Source: Cupriavidus cauae
Lineage (GTDB): Bacteria > Pseudomonadota > Gammaproteobacteria > Burkholderiales > Burkholderiaceae
Direction of reading: 5' to 3'
NCBI RefSeq assembly: GCF_008632125.1
Contig: NZ_VWRN01000072.1
Location: forward strand, 29,959 to 93,958
DNA: 64,000 nt
The notes beneath the pieces are model-generated. The model ran no database searches and was not told the DNA's origin. It saw only the letters and a program-made list of their open reading frames with translations. This document shows positions 1-8,554 of this stretch, piece by piece. Within the stretch, counting starts at the first letter, position 1; every line of letters starts with the position of its first letter. The position numbers were made by a program, and so were the translations under genes.

Positions 1-222
1 CTGCGCCAGCAGCGCGGTGGCGGATTCGCGGAAGGCCCGGCCCGCCGCGGTCAGCCTCACGCCCTTGCTGTCGCGCTCGAACAGCCGGGCGCCGACCGAC
101 GCCTCCAGCTGCTGGATGTTCAGCGACAGCGGCGGCTGGGAGATCGACAGCCGGCGCGCGGCGCGGCCGAAGTGCAGCTCGTCGGCCAGCACGAGGAAAT
201 AGCGCAGATGGCGGAACTCCAT
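1..222 (-). CDS. LysR-family regulator, N-terminal part (cut by window edge)
   Basis: The visible 74 residues begin MEFRHLRYFLVLADELHFGR and continue through a typical LysR winged helix-turn-helix (AARRLSISQPPLSLNIQQLE, then ARLFERDSKGVRLTAAG). The gene reads leftward and leaves the window, so the effector domain, and therefore the inducer, cannot be judged. The start is the ATG at 220-222, the only in-frame start giving the canonical LysR N-terminus. It is divergent from the DnaJ-like gene. LysR proteins usually control a neighbouring operon, here probably to the left outside the window. Confidence 0.9.
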   Translation of the reverse strand, partial: MEFRHLRYFLVLADELHFGRAARRLSISQPPLSLNIQQLEASVGARLFERDSKGVRLTAAGRAFRESATALLAQ

Positions 223-270
223 GGCAGGGCGGCGTTCGATGACGCTTCGATGAAGGTTCGTTGAAGAGGG

Positions 271-350
271 CGGCAACCGGCGCGGCAACCGGCGCGGCAA
301 CCGGCGCGATAACGGGCCGGTAACGGGCCGGTAACGAGCGCCGGTAACGG
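271..350. repeat. Short imperfect tandem repeats in divergent intergenic region
   Basis: Three copies of an 11-base unit of the form GGCAACCGGCGC run directly into three copies of a related unit of the form GTAACGGGCCG. They fill most of the gap between the leftward LysR gene and the rightward DnaJ-like gene. The shared core is AACSGGC. They look like slippage products. No clear operator is visible among them. Confidence 0.6.
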
Positions 351-475
351 AGAAGCGGGCCTCATTCTATGCCTACAGTTTGCGCGCGGCATGCCGTTAT
401 CCCTTCGATGTGCCGGCTGAACAGGTAGCGCGCAGCAGCAGTGCGGGCTGCGCCAACGGCGAACACAAGGCCCCC

Positions 476-1534
476 GTGACGCACCATGACCACTACCAGA
501 CCCTAGGCGTTGCCCCGACGGCCACGGCGGACGAGATCCGGCAGGCGTACCGGCGGCTGGCCATGCGGTGGCATCCGGACCGCAATCCGGACGATCCGCA
601 GGCCGCGGAAGAGCGGTTCAAGCGATTGCAGCATGCCTTCGCGGTGCTCAAGGATGCCGGCCGCCGGATGGCCTATGACGCCGAGCGCGCCGCGCCGCGT
701 GGCGGTTCCAGCCACGGCGCCGGCAATGGCGCGGGCAATGGCACCGGCAACGGCCGCGGCGCCCACGGACCGCGTCCCGCCCGCGAGGCCTGGCCGCATG
801 GCGGCCCGCGCCGCAACGCGCAGGGCAAGGCCGGCGTCGACTACCTGTGCGAGACCAGCATCGCGCTGGAAACGGCGGTGCTGGGCGGCATGGCATCGAC
901 CCGCGTCAGGATGACCGTCGATTGCCTGCACTGCGATGCACGCGGCATCCGCATGATGGCCTGCAAGCCGTGCGCCGGCACGGGCCAGGTGCGACGCGGC
1001 CTGTTCCACGCGTATGGCGCCTGCGAGCGCTGCGCGGGTCGCGGCGTCGAGCCGGCTCCCTGCGACGCCTGCGGCGGGACCGGCAAGGTCCGCGTCGACA
1101 AGGCACTGCGCGTGCAGATCAAGCCGGGCGTGATCGACGGCACCGTGCTGCGCGCCCGCGGCATGGGCGGTGCCGGCATCGACGGCGGCCCCAACGGCAA
1201 TCTGATGTGCAAGGTCCGGGTGCGCAAGGACCGCGTGTTCGGCGTCGATGGGCTGGACCTGACGCGCGAACTGAAGATCGACTTCGTGCTGGCCTGCCTC
1301 GGCGGCCGCGTGCCGGTGGTGCGCTTTCGCAAGACCGTGATGGCCGAGATCCCGGCGATGACGCGCAGCGGCACCGTGATCCGCGTGCGCGGCATGGGCC
1401 TGCACGATCGCGCCAAACAAAAGACCGGCGATCTGCTGCTGACGGTGGTCATCGATCTGCCGTCGCGGCTGCGCGCGCTGACCGAGTCGCAGCAGACGCT
1501 GCTGCGCGAACTCGGCCGCGGCGCCGGCGAATGA
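476..1534 (+). CDS. DnaJ-family co-chaperone (J domain, zinc finger, C-terminal domain)
   Basis: From the GTG at 476 the product has 352 residues. A J domain opens the protein (HYQTLGVAPTATADEIRQAY) with the Hsp70-stimulating HPD motif in WHPDRNPDDP. A short Gly/Asn/His-rich linker replaces the usual G/F region. Four cysteine pairs follow (CLHCDARG, CKPCAGTG, CERCAGRG, CDACGGTG), as in type I DnaJ; the first lacks the usual glycine after the second cysteine. The DnaJ C-terminal substrate-binding fold ends the protein. It is shorter than housekeeping DnaJ (about 375-380) and has no dnaK or grpE beside it, so it is probably an accessory paralogue. An upstream ATG at 380 would add 32 residues unlike the family. 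Confidence 0.85.
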   Translation: MTHHDHYQTLGVAPTATADEIRQAYRRLAMRWHPDRNPDDPQAAEERFKRLQHAFAVLKDAGRRMAYDAERAAPRGGSSHGAGNGAGNGTGNGRGAHGPRPAREAWPHGGPRRNAQGKAGVDYLCETSIALETAVLGGMASTRVRMTVDCLHCDARGIRMMACKPCAGTGQVRRGLFHAYGACERCAGRGVEPAPCDACGGTGKVRVDKALRVQIKPGVIDGTVLRARGMGGAGIDGGPNGNLMCKVRVRKDRVFGVDGLDLTRELKIDFVLACLGGRVPVVRFRKTVMAEIPAMTRSGTVIRVRGMGLHDRAKQKTGDLLLTVVIDLPSRLRALTESQQTLLRELGRGAGE

Positions 1535-1560
1535 ACCCTGAATGAACCCTGAATGAATCC

Positions 1561-2541
1561 TTACTGGTTCTTCATGGCCTCGGCCAGCCGCCGGATGATC
1601 GCCCCCTCGCTCTTGAAGGCCTTCTGCGCATAGGCGGTGTACTGCTCCGGACCCATATAGTTGGTCGACATGCCGTACTGCTGCGTCACCGTCAGCAGCT
1701 TCTGGTCCTTCAGCGCGTTGCGGAACGCGGTGTCGAGCTTCTTGACGACCTCGGGCTTCATGCCGGCGGGGCCGACGATGCCGAACGGCGAATTGGACCA
1801 GACCGGATAGCCGATCTCCTTGAGCGTCGGCGCATCGGGGAAGTCCGGCGCGCGCTTTTCCGACAGCACCGCGAGCACGCGCAACTGGCCGTTCTTCACA
1901 TAGGGCAGCAGCGTGTTGGTCAGCATCGCCACGTCGCACTGGCCGCCCAGCAGCGAGGTGATGGCCTCGGCGTCGCCCTTGTACGGGACATGCGTCCAGT
2001 TCGATTGCGTGATGCGCGCCAGTTCCGAGATCGTCAGATGCTGGCTGCCGTAGATGCCGGTGGTGCCGTAGCTGATGCCGCGGCTCGACGCCTTGGCTTC
2101 GGCCACCAGCTCCTGCATGGTCTTCCACTTGGCATCGGTGCGCACCGCGACCGCGAAGTTGTAGTCCGCGATCATCGAGATATAGGTCAGGTCCTTCAGC
2201 GGGTCGTAGCGCATCTTCTGCACGTGCGGCAAGCGGAAGATCACCACCGGCGCCATCGTCAGCGTATAGCCGTCGGGCTCGCTGGTGGCCATCTGCGTCG
2301 CGCCCAGCGTGCCGCTGACCCCGGGCTTGTTCTCGACGATGATCGATTGGCCCAGCTCGCGCCCGGCCGCATCGGCCAGCGCGCGGCCGATCTGGTCGGT
2401 GATGCCGCCGGCGCCGTAGGGCACGATCAGCTTGATGGGACGACTGGGAAAGTCCTCGGCGTGCAGGCGTCCGACCGGCATCCCGGCCACGCCCGCCGCC
2501 CATGCCGCGCCGGCCAGGCGCAGGATTTGGCGTCGTTGCAT
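1561..2541 (-). CDS. TctC/Bug-family periplasmic solute receptor
   Basis: This 326-residue protein is a Bug receptor of the tripartite tricarboxylate transporter type. It has the usual start of the mature protein (FPSRPIKLIVPYGAGGITDQ), the NKPGVSGTLGA segment, the HVPYKGDAEA ligand-loop motif and a GGQCDVAM segment. The signal peptide MQRRQILRLAGAAWAAG has a twin-arginine-like RRQIL motif, so export may be by Tat. The start is the ATG at 2539-2541, 6 bases after AGGAGAC. No TctA/TctB membrane genes are near. It is divergent from an acyl-CoA dehydrogenase gene; the ligand, probably a carboxylate, cannot be read from sequence. Confidence 0.88.
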   Translation of the reverse strand: MQRRQILRLAGAAWAAGVAGMPVGRLHAEDFPSRPIKLIVPYGAGGITDQIGRALADAAGRELGQSIIVENKPGVSGTLGATQMATSEPDGYTLTMAPVVIFRLPHVQKMRYDPLKDLTYISMIADYNFAVAVRTDAKWKTMQELVAEAKASSRGISYGTTGIYGSQHLTISELARITQSNWTHVPYKGDAEAITSLLGGQCDVAMLTNTLLPYVKNGQLRVLAVLSEKRAPDFPDAPTLKEIGYPVWSNSPFGIVGPAGMKPEVVKKLDTAFRNALKDQKLLTVTQQYGMSTNYMGPEQYTAYAQKAFKSEGAIIRRLAEAMKNQ

Positions 2542-2862
2542 GTTGTCTCCTTTGTATGGTGTCGATGCGACGGTGTCGATACGACGGCCAGGCTGTCCCG
2601 CCCGGCTCGCACGGCTCGGCCGTGGCGGGACAGTATGCAACGCGTTGCGGTCTGGTGGTGTGACAGGGCGGGTTTGTCCCTAGCGCTGCAAGCGACGCAT
2701 GAGAGCGTAGCGAGGTGAATCCCCTGTGTGGGCGCCTATACAAAAAACATATCGTCCAAGCCATTATTAGTATTGGACGCAAATCGCTGCTTCCTCGAAC
2801 ATTCCAGCATCCGGCGGGCTCGGTCCCGGCCGCATATCGAGAAGTGGGAAGAGGAGACAAGC
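2542..2862. promoter_or_regulatory. Divergent intergenic region with a 7-bp inverted repeat
   Basis: This 321-base gap between two divergent genes holds no credible gene. Its AT-richest part contains the inverted repeat CGTCCAA (2753-2759) and TTGGACG (2773-2779) around a 13-base spacer ATTATTAGT-like core. That is the size and symmetry of a transcription-factor site, and it lies about 84 bp upstream of the acyl-CoA dehydrogenase start. No regulator gene is adjacent, so the binding protein is unknown. The left part carries the ribosome-binding site of the Bug gene. Confidence 0.45.
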
Positions 2863-4653
2863 ATGCCGACCAGCGCCGTCCGTCAGGACGTTTCATCGCA
2901 ACCCGCCGCCGCGGCGACGCCGTCCGTACATCCGGTGCCGGACCAGCATGGCGTCAATCTGTTTGCCAGCGATCCCGACCTGCGCGCGCTGCTGCCGCTG
3001 TATCTGCCGGCCGACTTGTACCAGCACCTGTTGCCGCATCTGGACCGGATGGGCGCGCTGGCGGGGGGCGTGCTGGATGCGCTGGCCAATACCGCCGATC
3101 ACCATCCGCCGACGCTGACGCATCGCACGCGCACCGGCATCGATGCGCAGCGCATCGACAAGCATCCGGCCTATGTCGAGCTCGAACGCGTGGCCTTTGC
3201 CGAGTTCGGCCTGGCGGCGGTATCGCATCGCGGCGGCGTGCTGGGCTGGCCGCAGCCGATGCCGGCGGCCGCCAAGTACGCGCTGACTTATCTGTTCGTG
3301 CAGGCGGAGTTCGGCCTGTGCTGCCCGCTGTCGATGACCGATTCGCTGACGCGCACGCTGCGCAAGTTCGGCGATCCGGCGCTGGTCGAGCGCTTCCTGC
3401 CGAACCTGACCACGCAGGTGTTCGAGGACCTGTACCAGGGCGCGATGTTCATGACCGAGCAGGGCGCGGGCTCCGATGTGGCGGCCACGGCCACGCGCGC
3501 GATCCCCGATCCCGAGGCGCAGGGCGGCTGGCGCCTGACCGGCGACAAGTGGTTCTGCTCGAATCCCGACGCCGAGCTGGCGATGGTGCTGGCGCGTCCG
3601 GATGGTGCGCCCGACGGCATCAAGGGCGTGTCGCTGTTCCTGCTGCCGCGCCGGCTGGCCGATGGCAGCCCGAACCACTATCGCATCATCCGCCTGAAGG
3701 ACAAGCTGGGCACGCGCTCGATGGCGAGCGGCGAGATCTGCCTCGAAGGCGCGCACGCCTGGCTGGTCGGCGAGCCGGGCCGCGGCTTCGTGCAGATGGC
3801 GGACATGATCAACAACTCGCGCCTCTCCAACGGCGTGCGCGCCGCCGGACTGATGCGGCGGGCATTGTCGGAAGGACTGTTCATCGCGCGGGAGCGCCGT
3901 GCCTTCGGCAAGCGGCTGATCGACATGCCGCTGATGCGCCGCCAGTTGCTGAAGCTGGCGCTGCCGACCGAGCAGGCCCGCACGATGGTGTTCCAGACCG
4001 CCGAGGCGCTGCGCCGGGCCGACGCCGGCGAGGCTGACGCCTATCCGCTGATGCGCATCCTGACGCCGCTGATCAAGTTCCGCGCCTGCCGCGATGCGCG
4101 CAAGGTCACCGGCGACGCCATGGAGATTCGCGGCGGCTGCGGCTACATCGAGGAATGGAGCGATCCGCGGCTGGTGCGCGACGCCCACCTCGGCTCGATC
4201 TGGGAAGGCACCAGCAATATCGTCGCGCTCGACGTACTGCGCGCGATCCGGCGCGAGGGCGCCCTGCCGGTGCTGCGGGCCCATCTGCAATCTCTGCTGG
4301 TGCAGACGCTGATGCACGCCAACGCGCGCGCGGCGTTCGACCGCGCACTGGAACGCGCCTGCACGCTGGCGGCCGACGCCGCGCAGGCCGATGCCGCCGG
4401 CGATGTGCTCGCGCGCCAGGCCGCATCCGCGCTGTACCACGTGACCAGCGCGGTAGCGATGGCGTGGGAAGCGGGCCGTATCGGCTCGGTCCGCCGCATG
4501 CGTCTGGCGCAGCTGGTGCTGATCCACCGCGTGCTGCCGCGCGATCCGCTGGCGGGCGGCGCCGAGCCGGACTGGCTGGCCGACACCGTGGCGCCGGCGG
4601 CCGAAGGCGCGGTGCAGCCGGCCGGGGCGGTCGATCAGGTCGATCTGTTCTGA
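2863..4653 (+). CDS. Acyl-CoA dehydrogenase, AidB-like long form
   Basis: The 596-residue flavoprotein oxidises an acyl-CoA thioester at the alpha-beta bond. The N-terminal domain is long and atypical, as in AidB-type enzymes. The middle domain shows MFMTEQGAGSDVAATAT and WRLTGDKWFCSNPDAELAMV. The C-terminal domain has the FAD-binding RRAFGKRLIDMPLMR segment, GGCGYIEEWSDPRLVRDAH and the ending-domain motif WEGTSNIVALDVL. A roughly 150-residue C-terminal helical extension follows. The start is the ATG at 2863 behind GAGGAGACAAGC; the upstream in-frame extension is not family-like. With the following Bug and CoA-transferase genes it forms a probable catabolic unit for an imported acid activated by CoA transfer. 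Confidence 0.88.
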   Translation: MPTSAVRQDVSSQPAAAATPSVHPVPDQHGVNLFASDPDLRALLPLYLPADLYQHLLPHLDRMGALAGGVLDALANTADHHPPTLTHRTRTGIDAQRIDKHPAYVELERVAFAEFGLAAVSHRGGVLGWPQPMPAAAKYALTYLFVQAEFGLCCPLSMTDSLTRTLRKFGDPALVERFLPNLTTQVFEDLYQGAMFMTEQGAGSDVAATATRAIPDPEAQGGWRLTGDKWFCSNPDAELAMVLARPDGAPDGIKGVSLFLLPRRLADGSPNHYRIIRLKDKLGTRSMASGEICLEGAHAWLVGEPGRGFVQMADMINNSRLSNGVRAAGLMRRALSEGLFIARERRAFGKRLIDMPLMRRQLLKLALPTEQARTMVFQTAEALRRADAGEADAYPLMRILTPLIKFRACRDARKVTGDAMEIRGGCGYIEEWSDPRLVRDAHLGSIWEGTSNIVALDVLRAIRREGALPVLRAHLQSLLVQTLMHANARAAFDRALERACTLAADAAQADAAGDVLARQAASALYHVTSAVAMAWEAGRIGSVRRMRLAQLVLIHRVLPRDPLAGGAEPDWLADTVAPAAEGAVQPAGAVDQVDLF

Positions 4654-4897
4654 AGATCTACTGGCGACCCGACCAGCCGGTCCGCCGGCCCGGGGGCCCT
4701 GCGGCCCGCAGACGCGCAGACGCGCGGACGCGCACACCGGCAGACCCGCGACCCCGCAGATCCATAGACCCACAGGCTCACAGGCTCACCCGTCGCGAGG
4801 CGCAATGCCTCGCAGCGAATCCCCAACCAACAACGATCCGAACAAGCGCCCGGGACGATGAATCCCGACGGCGCATGGCCCGACAAGGAGACATGAC

Positions 4898-5887
4898 ATG
4901 ACCCCATGGCAACGCATCGCGGCGCTCGCCGCCGCTTCCACGCTGACGCTGTGCGCCGGCATCGCGCCGGCCTTCGCGCAGAAGGACTATCCGTCCAAGC
5001 CGATCATGATGGTAGTGACCTATCCGCCGGGCGGCCCGACCGACGCGATGGCGCGCACGCTCGCCGCCTCGCTGAAGAACACGCTGGGCCAGCCGGTGGT
5101 AGTCGAGAACCGCGCCGGCGCCGGTGGCAATATCGGTGCGGAGGCCGTCGCGCGCGCCGAGCCTGATGGCTACACGCTGATGTTCGGCACCTCGGCGCCG
5201 CTGGCGATCAATGTCAGCCTCTATCGCAAGATCAACTACGACCCGGTCAAGAGCTTCACGCCGGTGATCCAGATCGGCCATCTGCCCAATGTGCTGGTGG
5301 TCAATCCGTCGGTGCCGGCGAAGAACGTCACCGAGCTGATCGCCTATGCCAAGGCCAATCCCGGCAAGCTGACCTATGCCTCGTCCGGCAACGGCGCGTC
5401 GTCGCACCTGGCCGGCGTGCTGTTCAACAACCTGGCGGGCACCGACTTCCAGCACATTCCGTACAAGGGCACCGGCCCGGCGCTGAACGATCTGCTGGGC
5501 GGCCAGGTCAGCATGACCTTTACCGACGTGCTGACCGCGCTCCCCTTCATCAAGAGCGGCAAGCTGCGCGCGCTCGGCGTGACCACCCGCGAGCGCTCGC
5601 AGGCGCTGCCCGATGTGCCGACGGTCGCCGAGCAGGGCGTCGCCGGCTTCGACGTGTCGGTGTTCTTCGGCGTGGTGGCGCCGGCCGGTACGCCCAAGGA
5701 AGTCATCGGCAAGCTCAACGCGGCCTTTGCCGACGCGCTGAAGCAGCCGGAGGTCCGCAAGACGCTGCAGGGGCAAGGGCTCGAGTTCGCGCCCTCGACC
5801 AAGCCCGAGCAACTGGGCGGCTTCATCAAGGCCGAGGTCGGCAAGTGGCGCGCGGTGGTGCAGAAGTCCGGCGCGCAACTGGACTGA
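4898..5887 (+). CDS. TctC/Bug-family periplasmic solute receptor
   Basis: This 329-residue receptor has a Sec signal peptide ending near CAGIAPAFAQ, then DYPSKPIMMVVTYPPGGPTD, the HIPYKGTGPALNDLLGGQV binding-loop motif and the usual C-terminal helix region. The ATG at 4898 follows AAGGAGACATGAC. It lies 244 bp after the acyl-CoA dehydrogenase gene and 69 bp before the CoA-transferase gene on the same strand, suggesting capture of the acid those enzymes process. The upstream gap carries only short purine/pyrimidine repeats (CAGACGCG-type). No matching permease genes are present. Confidence 0.9.
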   Translation: MTPWQRIAALAAASTLTLCAGIAPAFAQKDYPSKPIMMVVTYPPGGPTDAMARTLAASLKNTLGQPVVVENRAGAGGNIGAEAVARAEPDGYTLMFGTSAPLAINVSLYRKINYDPVKSFTPVIQIGHLPNVLVVNPSVPAKNVTELIAYAKANPGKLTYASSGNGASSHLAGVLFNNLAGTDFQHIPYKGTGPALNDLLGGQVSMTFTDVLTALPFIKSGKLRALGVTTRERSQALPDVPTVAEQGVAGFDVSVFFGVVAPAGTPKEVIGKLNAAFADALKQPEVRKTLQGQGLEFAPSTKPEQLGGFIKAEVGKWRAVVQKSGAQLD

Positions 5888-5956
5888 GCCGGATCGACCT
5901 GGATTGATGACAGCGCCCACGATGGCGCCGACGATGGCAACGAGCAAGGGAATCCG

Positions 5957-7093
5957 ATGACGCAAGCAAGCACCGGCGCGCTCGCCGGTATCCGGGTGGT
6001 CGACCTGTCGCGCATCCTGGGCGGCCCGTACTGCGGGCAGATCCTGGGCGACCACGGCGCCGATGTGCTGAAGATCGAGCCGCCGCAGGGCGACGACACG
6101 CGGACGTGGGGGCCGCCGTTCAAGGACGGCGTGGCGTCCTACTACTTCGGCCTGAACCGGAACAAGCGCGTGATGCGGCTCGATCTGGCGGCGCCGGCCG
6201 AGCGCGAGGTATTGCTTGCGCTGCTGGCCGACGCCGACGTGCTGATCGAGAACTTCAAGACCGGCACCATGGAGAAATGGGGCCTGGGCTACGAGGCCCT
6301 GTCGCAACGCTTCCCGCGCCTGGTGCACTGCCGCGTGTCGGGCTTCGGCGCCGACGGACCGCTCGGCGGCCTGCCGGGCTACGATGCCGCGATCCAGGCG
6401 ATGGCGGGCATCATGAGCATCAACGGCGAGGCGGACGGCGAGGCGCTGCGTGTCGGCCTGCCGGTGGTCGACATGGTGACCGGGCTGAACGCCGCGCTTG
6501 GCGTGCTGCTCGCCCTGCAGGAGCGCGAGCGCAGCGGCCGCGGGCAGTTCGTCGAGGCCGCGCTGTATGACTCCGGCCTGTCGCTGCTGCATCCGCACGC
6601 GGCCAACTGGTTCATGAGCGGCAAGGCGCCGCAGCGCACGGGCAACGCCCATCCGAACATCTATCCGTACGACACGGTGGCCACCGCCACCGATCCCATC
6701 TTTCTCGCGGTCGGCAACGACCGGCAGTTCCGCATCCTGTGCGAGCACCTTGGCGTGGCCGCACTGGCCGACGACGAGCGCTATGCGACGGCCGGGGCGC
6801 GCTCGGTCAATCGATCCGCGCTGAAGGCCGAACTGGAGGCGCTGCTCGGCACGCGTGACGGCAAGGCGCTGGCCGACGCGCTGGTGCAGGCCGGTGTGCC
6901 GTGCGCGCCGGTGCTGTCGGTGCCGGCTGCCCTGCAGCATCCCCATACGGCGCATCGCGAGATGGTGGTCGAGATGGAGGGCGGCTATCGCGGGCTGGGC
7001 GCGCCGGTGAAGCTGTCGCGCACGCCGGCGACCTATCGCTTCGCGCCGCTGGCCGAGGGGGACCGCTTCCTGCCTCGCGACGGGGAGAGTTAA
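5957..7093 (+). CDS. CaiB/BaiF (family III) CoA-transferase
   Basis: The 378-residue protein is a formyl-CoA:oxalate/carnitine-type CoA-transferase. It starts GIRVVDLSRILGGPYCGQIL and has GADVLKIEPPQGDDTR, a YYFGLNRNKRVMRLDL segment, the VLIENFKTGTMEKWGLGYE block, and GYDAAIQAMAGIMSINGEAD. The aspartate that forms the acyl-enzyme in this family probably lies in the Asp-containing GLPVVDMVTG segment, though I cannot align it here. The ATG at 5957 follows AAGGGAATCCG. It probably activates the acid delivered by the upstream Bug receptor for the upstream acyl-CoA dehydrogenase. Confidence 0.88.
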   Translation: MTQASTGALAGIRVVDLSRILGGPYCGQILGDHGADVLKIEPPQGDDTRTWGPPFKDGVASYYFGLNRNKRVMRLDLAAPAEREVLLALLADADVLIENFKTGTMEKWGLGYEALSQRFPRLVHCRVSGFGADGPLGGLPGYDAAIQAMAGIMSINGEADGEALRVGLPVVDMVTGLNAALGVLLALQERERSGRGQFVEAALYDSGLSLLHPHAANWFMSGKAPQRTGNAHPNIYPYDTVATATDPIFLAVGNDRQFRILCEHLGVAALADDERYATAGARSVNRSALKAELEALLGTRDGKALADALVQAGVPCAPVLSVPAALQHPHTAHREMVVEMEGGYRGLGAPVKLSRTPATYRFAPLAEGDRFLPRDGES

Positions 7094-7152
7094 GCGGGAG
7101 AGTAAAGCGGGAGAGTAAAGCGGGAGAGTCAAGCGGAAGAGCCAGGCGGGAG
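7083..7152. repeat. 13-bp tandem repeat, about five copies
   Basis: Copies of GGGAGAGTAAAGC follow each other without spacers, starting at the last codons of the CoA-transferase gene and decaying over five to six units. Just downstream lies a possible promoter for the next gene: TTGGAC at 7172-7177, a 16-base spacer and TATGGT at 7194-7199. The repeat contains the stop codon of the CoA-transferase gene, so unit changes would not alter the protein. Confidence 0.8.
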
Positions 7153-7282
7153 GGCTGGCCTGCTGTCCACTTTGGACATTGCGGTTCTTGCACTATGGTA
7201 ACGAGACGCATTCCGAGCGTGCGGCTGCGCCACCCGGCGCGGACATGAGCGCCGGTGCCAATCGATTCCCAAGGAGACCACC

Positions 7283-7636
7283 ATGTCCTATGTCGACGGT
7301 TTTGTCATTGCCGTGCCCACCGCCAATCGCGAGGCCTACCGCGAAATGGCGCAGAAGGCCGCGCAGGTGTTCAAGGAGTACGGCGCCCTCCGGGTGTACG
7401 AGTGCTGGGGCGACGATGTGCCCGAGGGCAAGGTCACGTCGTTCACCATGGCGGTCCAGCGCAAGGACGACGAGTCGGTGGTGTTCTCGTGGATCGAGTG
7501 GCCCTCGCGCGAGAAGCGGGACGAGGGCATGAAGGCGTCGCTGGCCGATCCGCGGCTGGCGAACGACATGCAGAACATGCCCTTCGATGGGCAGCGGATG
7601 ATCTACGGCGGCTTCGAGACGATCGTCCAGGCCTGA
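7283..7636 (+). CDS. DUF1428 family protein
   Basis: A 117-residue protein of the DUF1428 (YbaA-like) family, a dimeric alpha/beta-barrel fold of unknown function. It opens MSYVDGFVIAVPTANREAYR and has the typical ECWGDDVPEGKVTSF block and MPFDGQRMIYGGFE near the end. The length equals that of the family. The ATG at 7283 has a strong AAGGAGACCACC site. It is monocistronic between the CoA-transferase and TetR genes. No reaction can be assigned. Confidence 0.9.
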   Translation: MSYVDGFVIAVPTANREAYREMAQKAAQVFKEYGALRVYECWGDDVPEGKVTSFTMAVQRKDDESVVFSWIEWPSREKRDEGMKASLADPRLANDMQNMPFDGQRMIYGGFETIVQA

Positions 7637-7757
7637 GCGCCGGGCCGCCTCGCCCGCCAGGGCGTAGCGGCGGAATGGCTTGCGATGGGGCGGACCGCGG
7701 CTAGAATCGCGGTTCGCGACGCTGCCTGTCGTTGTCCCGCCTACCGACCGCTACCCG

Positions 7758-8357
7758 ATGCCCACGAAGAAATCCGACACCAGCAAGCGCGCGACCAGCG
7801 AGCAAGCCCTTCAACTGCTGGATGCGGCCACCGAGCATGTGCTCAACCACGGCCTGGGCGATCTGTCGCTGCGCAGCGTCGCGGAGGCCCTGGGTACCAG
7901 CCATCGCATGCTGATCTACTACTTCGGTTCCGCGGACGGATTCTGGCAGGCGCTGCTGCATCGCATCCGGCATGCCGAACAGCAGGCGCGGCAGCAGACA
8001 CTGGCCGAAGGCACGGATCCGAAGACGGCGCTTGTCTCCGCCTGGCAGCGATACTCGGCGTCGAACTACCTGCCCATCATGCAACTGGTGTTCGAAATAT
8101 ACGGCCGCGCCATCCGCGACCGCGAACGCTTCAGCGGCTTTCTCGAGGACGTGATCGGCAGCTGGACCGGCATGCTGGCCGAACGCTTCGAGCGCAATCT
8201 GGGGATGAGCCGCACCGAGGCCAGGCTGCTCGCCCGCGTCGAAGTCGCCACGATTCGCGGGCTGCTGCTCGATCTGGTGACCACCGGCGACCGCAAGGGC
8301 ACGACCGCTGCCATCGAGTACTTCGCCGAAATGATGGCGCGCCACCGTCGGCCCTGA
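7758..8357 (+). CDS. TetR-family transcriptional regulator
   Basis: The 199-residue protein has an N-terminal TetR helix-turn-helix (LDAATEHVLNHGLGDLSLRS, then VAEALGTSHRMLIYYFGSAD) with the hallmark YYF motif in the recognition helix. The rest is an all-helical ligand domain. The ATG at 7758 is chosen because it places the DNA-binding domain at residues 15-65. A perfect 22-bp palindrome lies 72 bp after its stop, ahead of the co-directional Bug/M24 pair, so that pair is its likely target. The ligand is unknown. Confidence 0.88.
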   Translation: MPTKKSDTSKRATSEQALQLLDAATEHVLNHGLGDLSLRSVAEALGTSHRMLIYYFGSADGFWQALLHRIRHAEQQARQQTLAEGTDPKTALVSAWQRYSASNYLPIMQLVFEIYGRAIRDRERFSGFLEDVIGSWTGMLAERFERNLGMSRTEARLLARVEVATIRGLLLDLVTTGDRKGTTAAIEYFAEMMARHRRP

Positions 8358-8428
8358 TCCCCTCGCTGCCGCTACGCACCAGCCCCTGATTTCCCCCGGT
8401 GATTCGCGTATACCCTCGCTACACCCGG

Positions 8429-8450
8429 CAATGTACCACATGGTACATTG
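8429..8450. promoter_or_regulatory. Perfect palindrome, candidate TetR operator
   Basis: CAATGTACCA and TGGTACATTG are perfect 10-bp arms around a 2-base CA centre. The site lies between the TetR gene and the Bug receptor gene at 8555, about 105 bp before its start. Size, symmetry and position fit a TetR dimer or dimer-pair operator. Which protein binds it is inferred from adjacency. Confidence 0.7.
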
Positions 8451-8554
8451 CGTCTCGATTCGACAGCCGCGGGTGGCGGTCGAAGTGATTCTCGACCGAG
8501 ATGAATCGACCGGATGGATCGGCCGGGATGGATCGAAGACAAGGTGAGTGCAGC

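Noticed and set aside
503..2896. Very long minus-strand open frame opposite the DnaJ-like gene and running into the Bug gene
   Set aside because: Its sequence is Arg/Ala/Gly-rich antisense of real genes with no family features; long shadow frames are normal at this GC content.
7083..7152. Regulatory iteron-like array
   Set aside because: The 13-bp units decay steadily from a coding 3' end and look like slippage; no initiator or partition gene is nearby.
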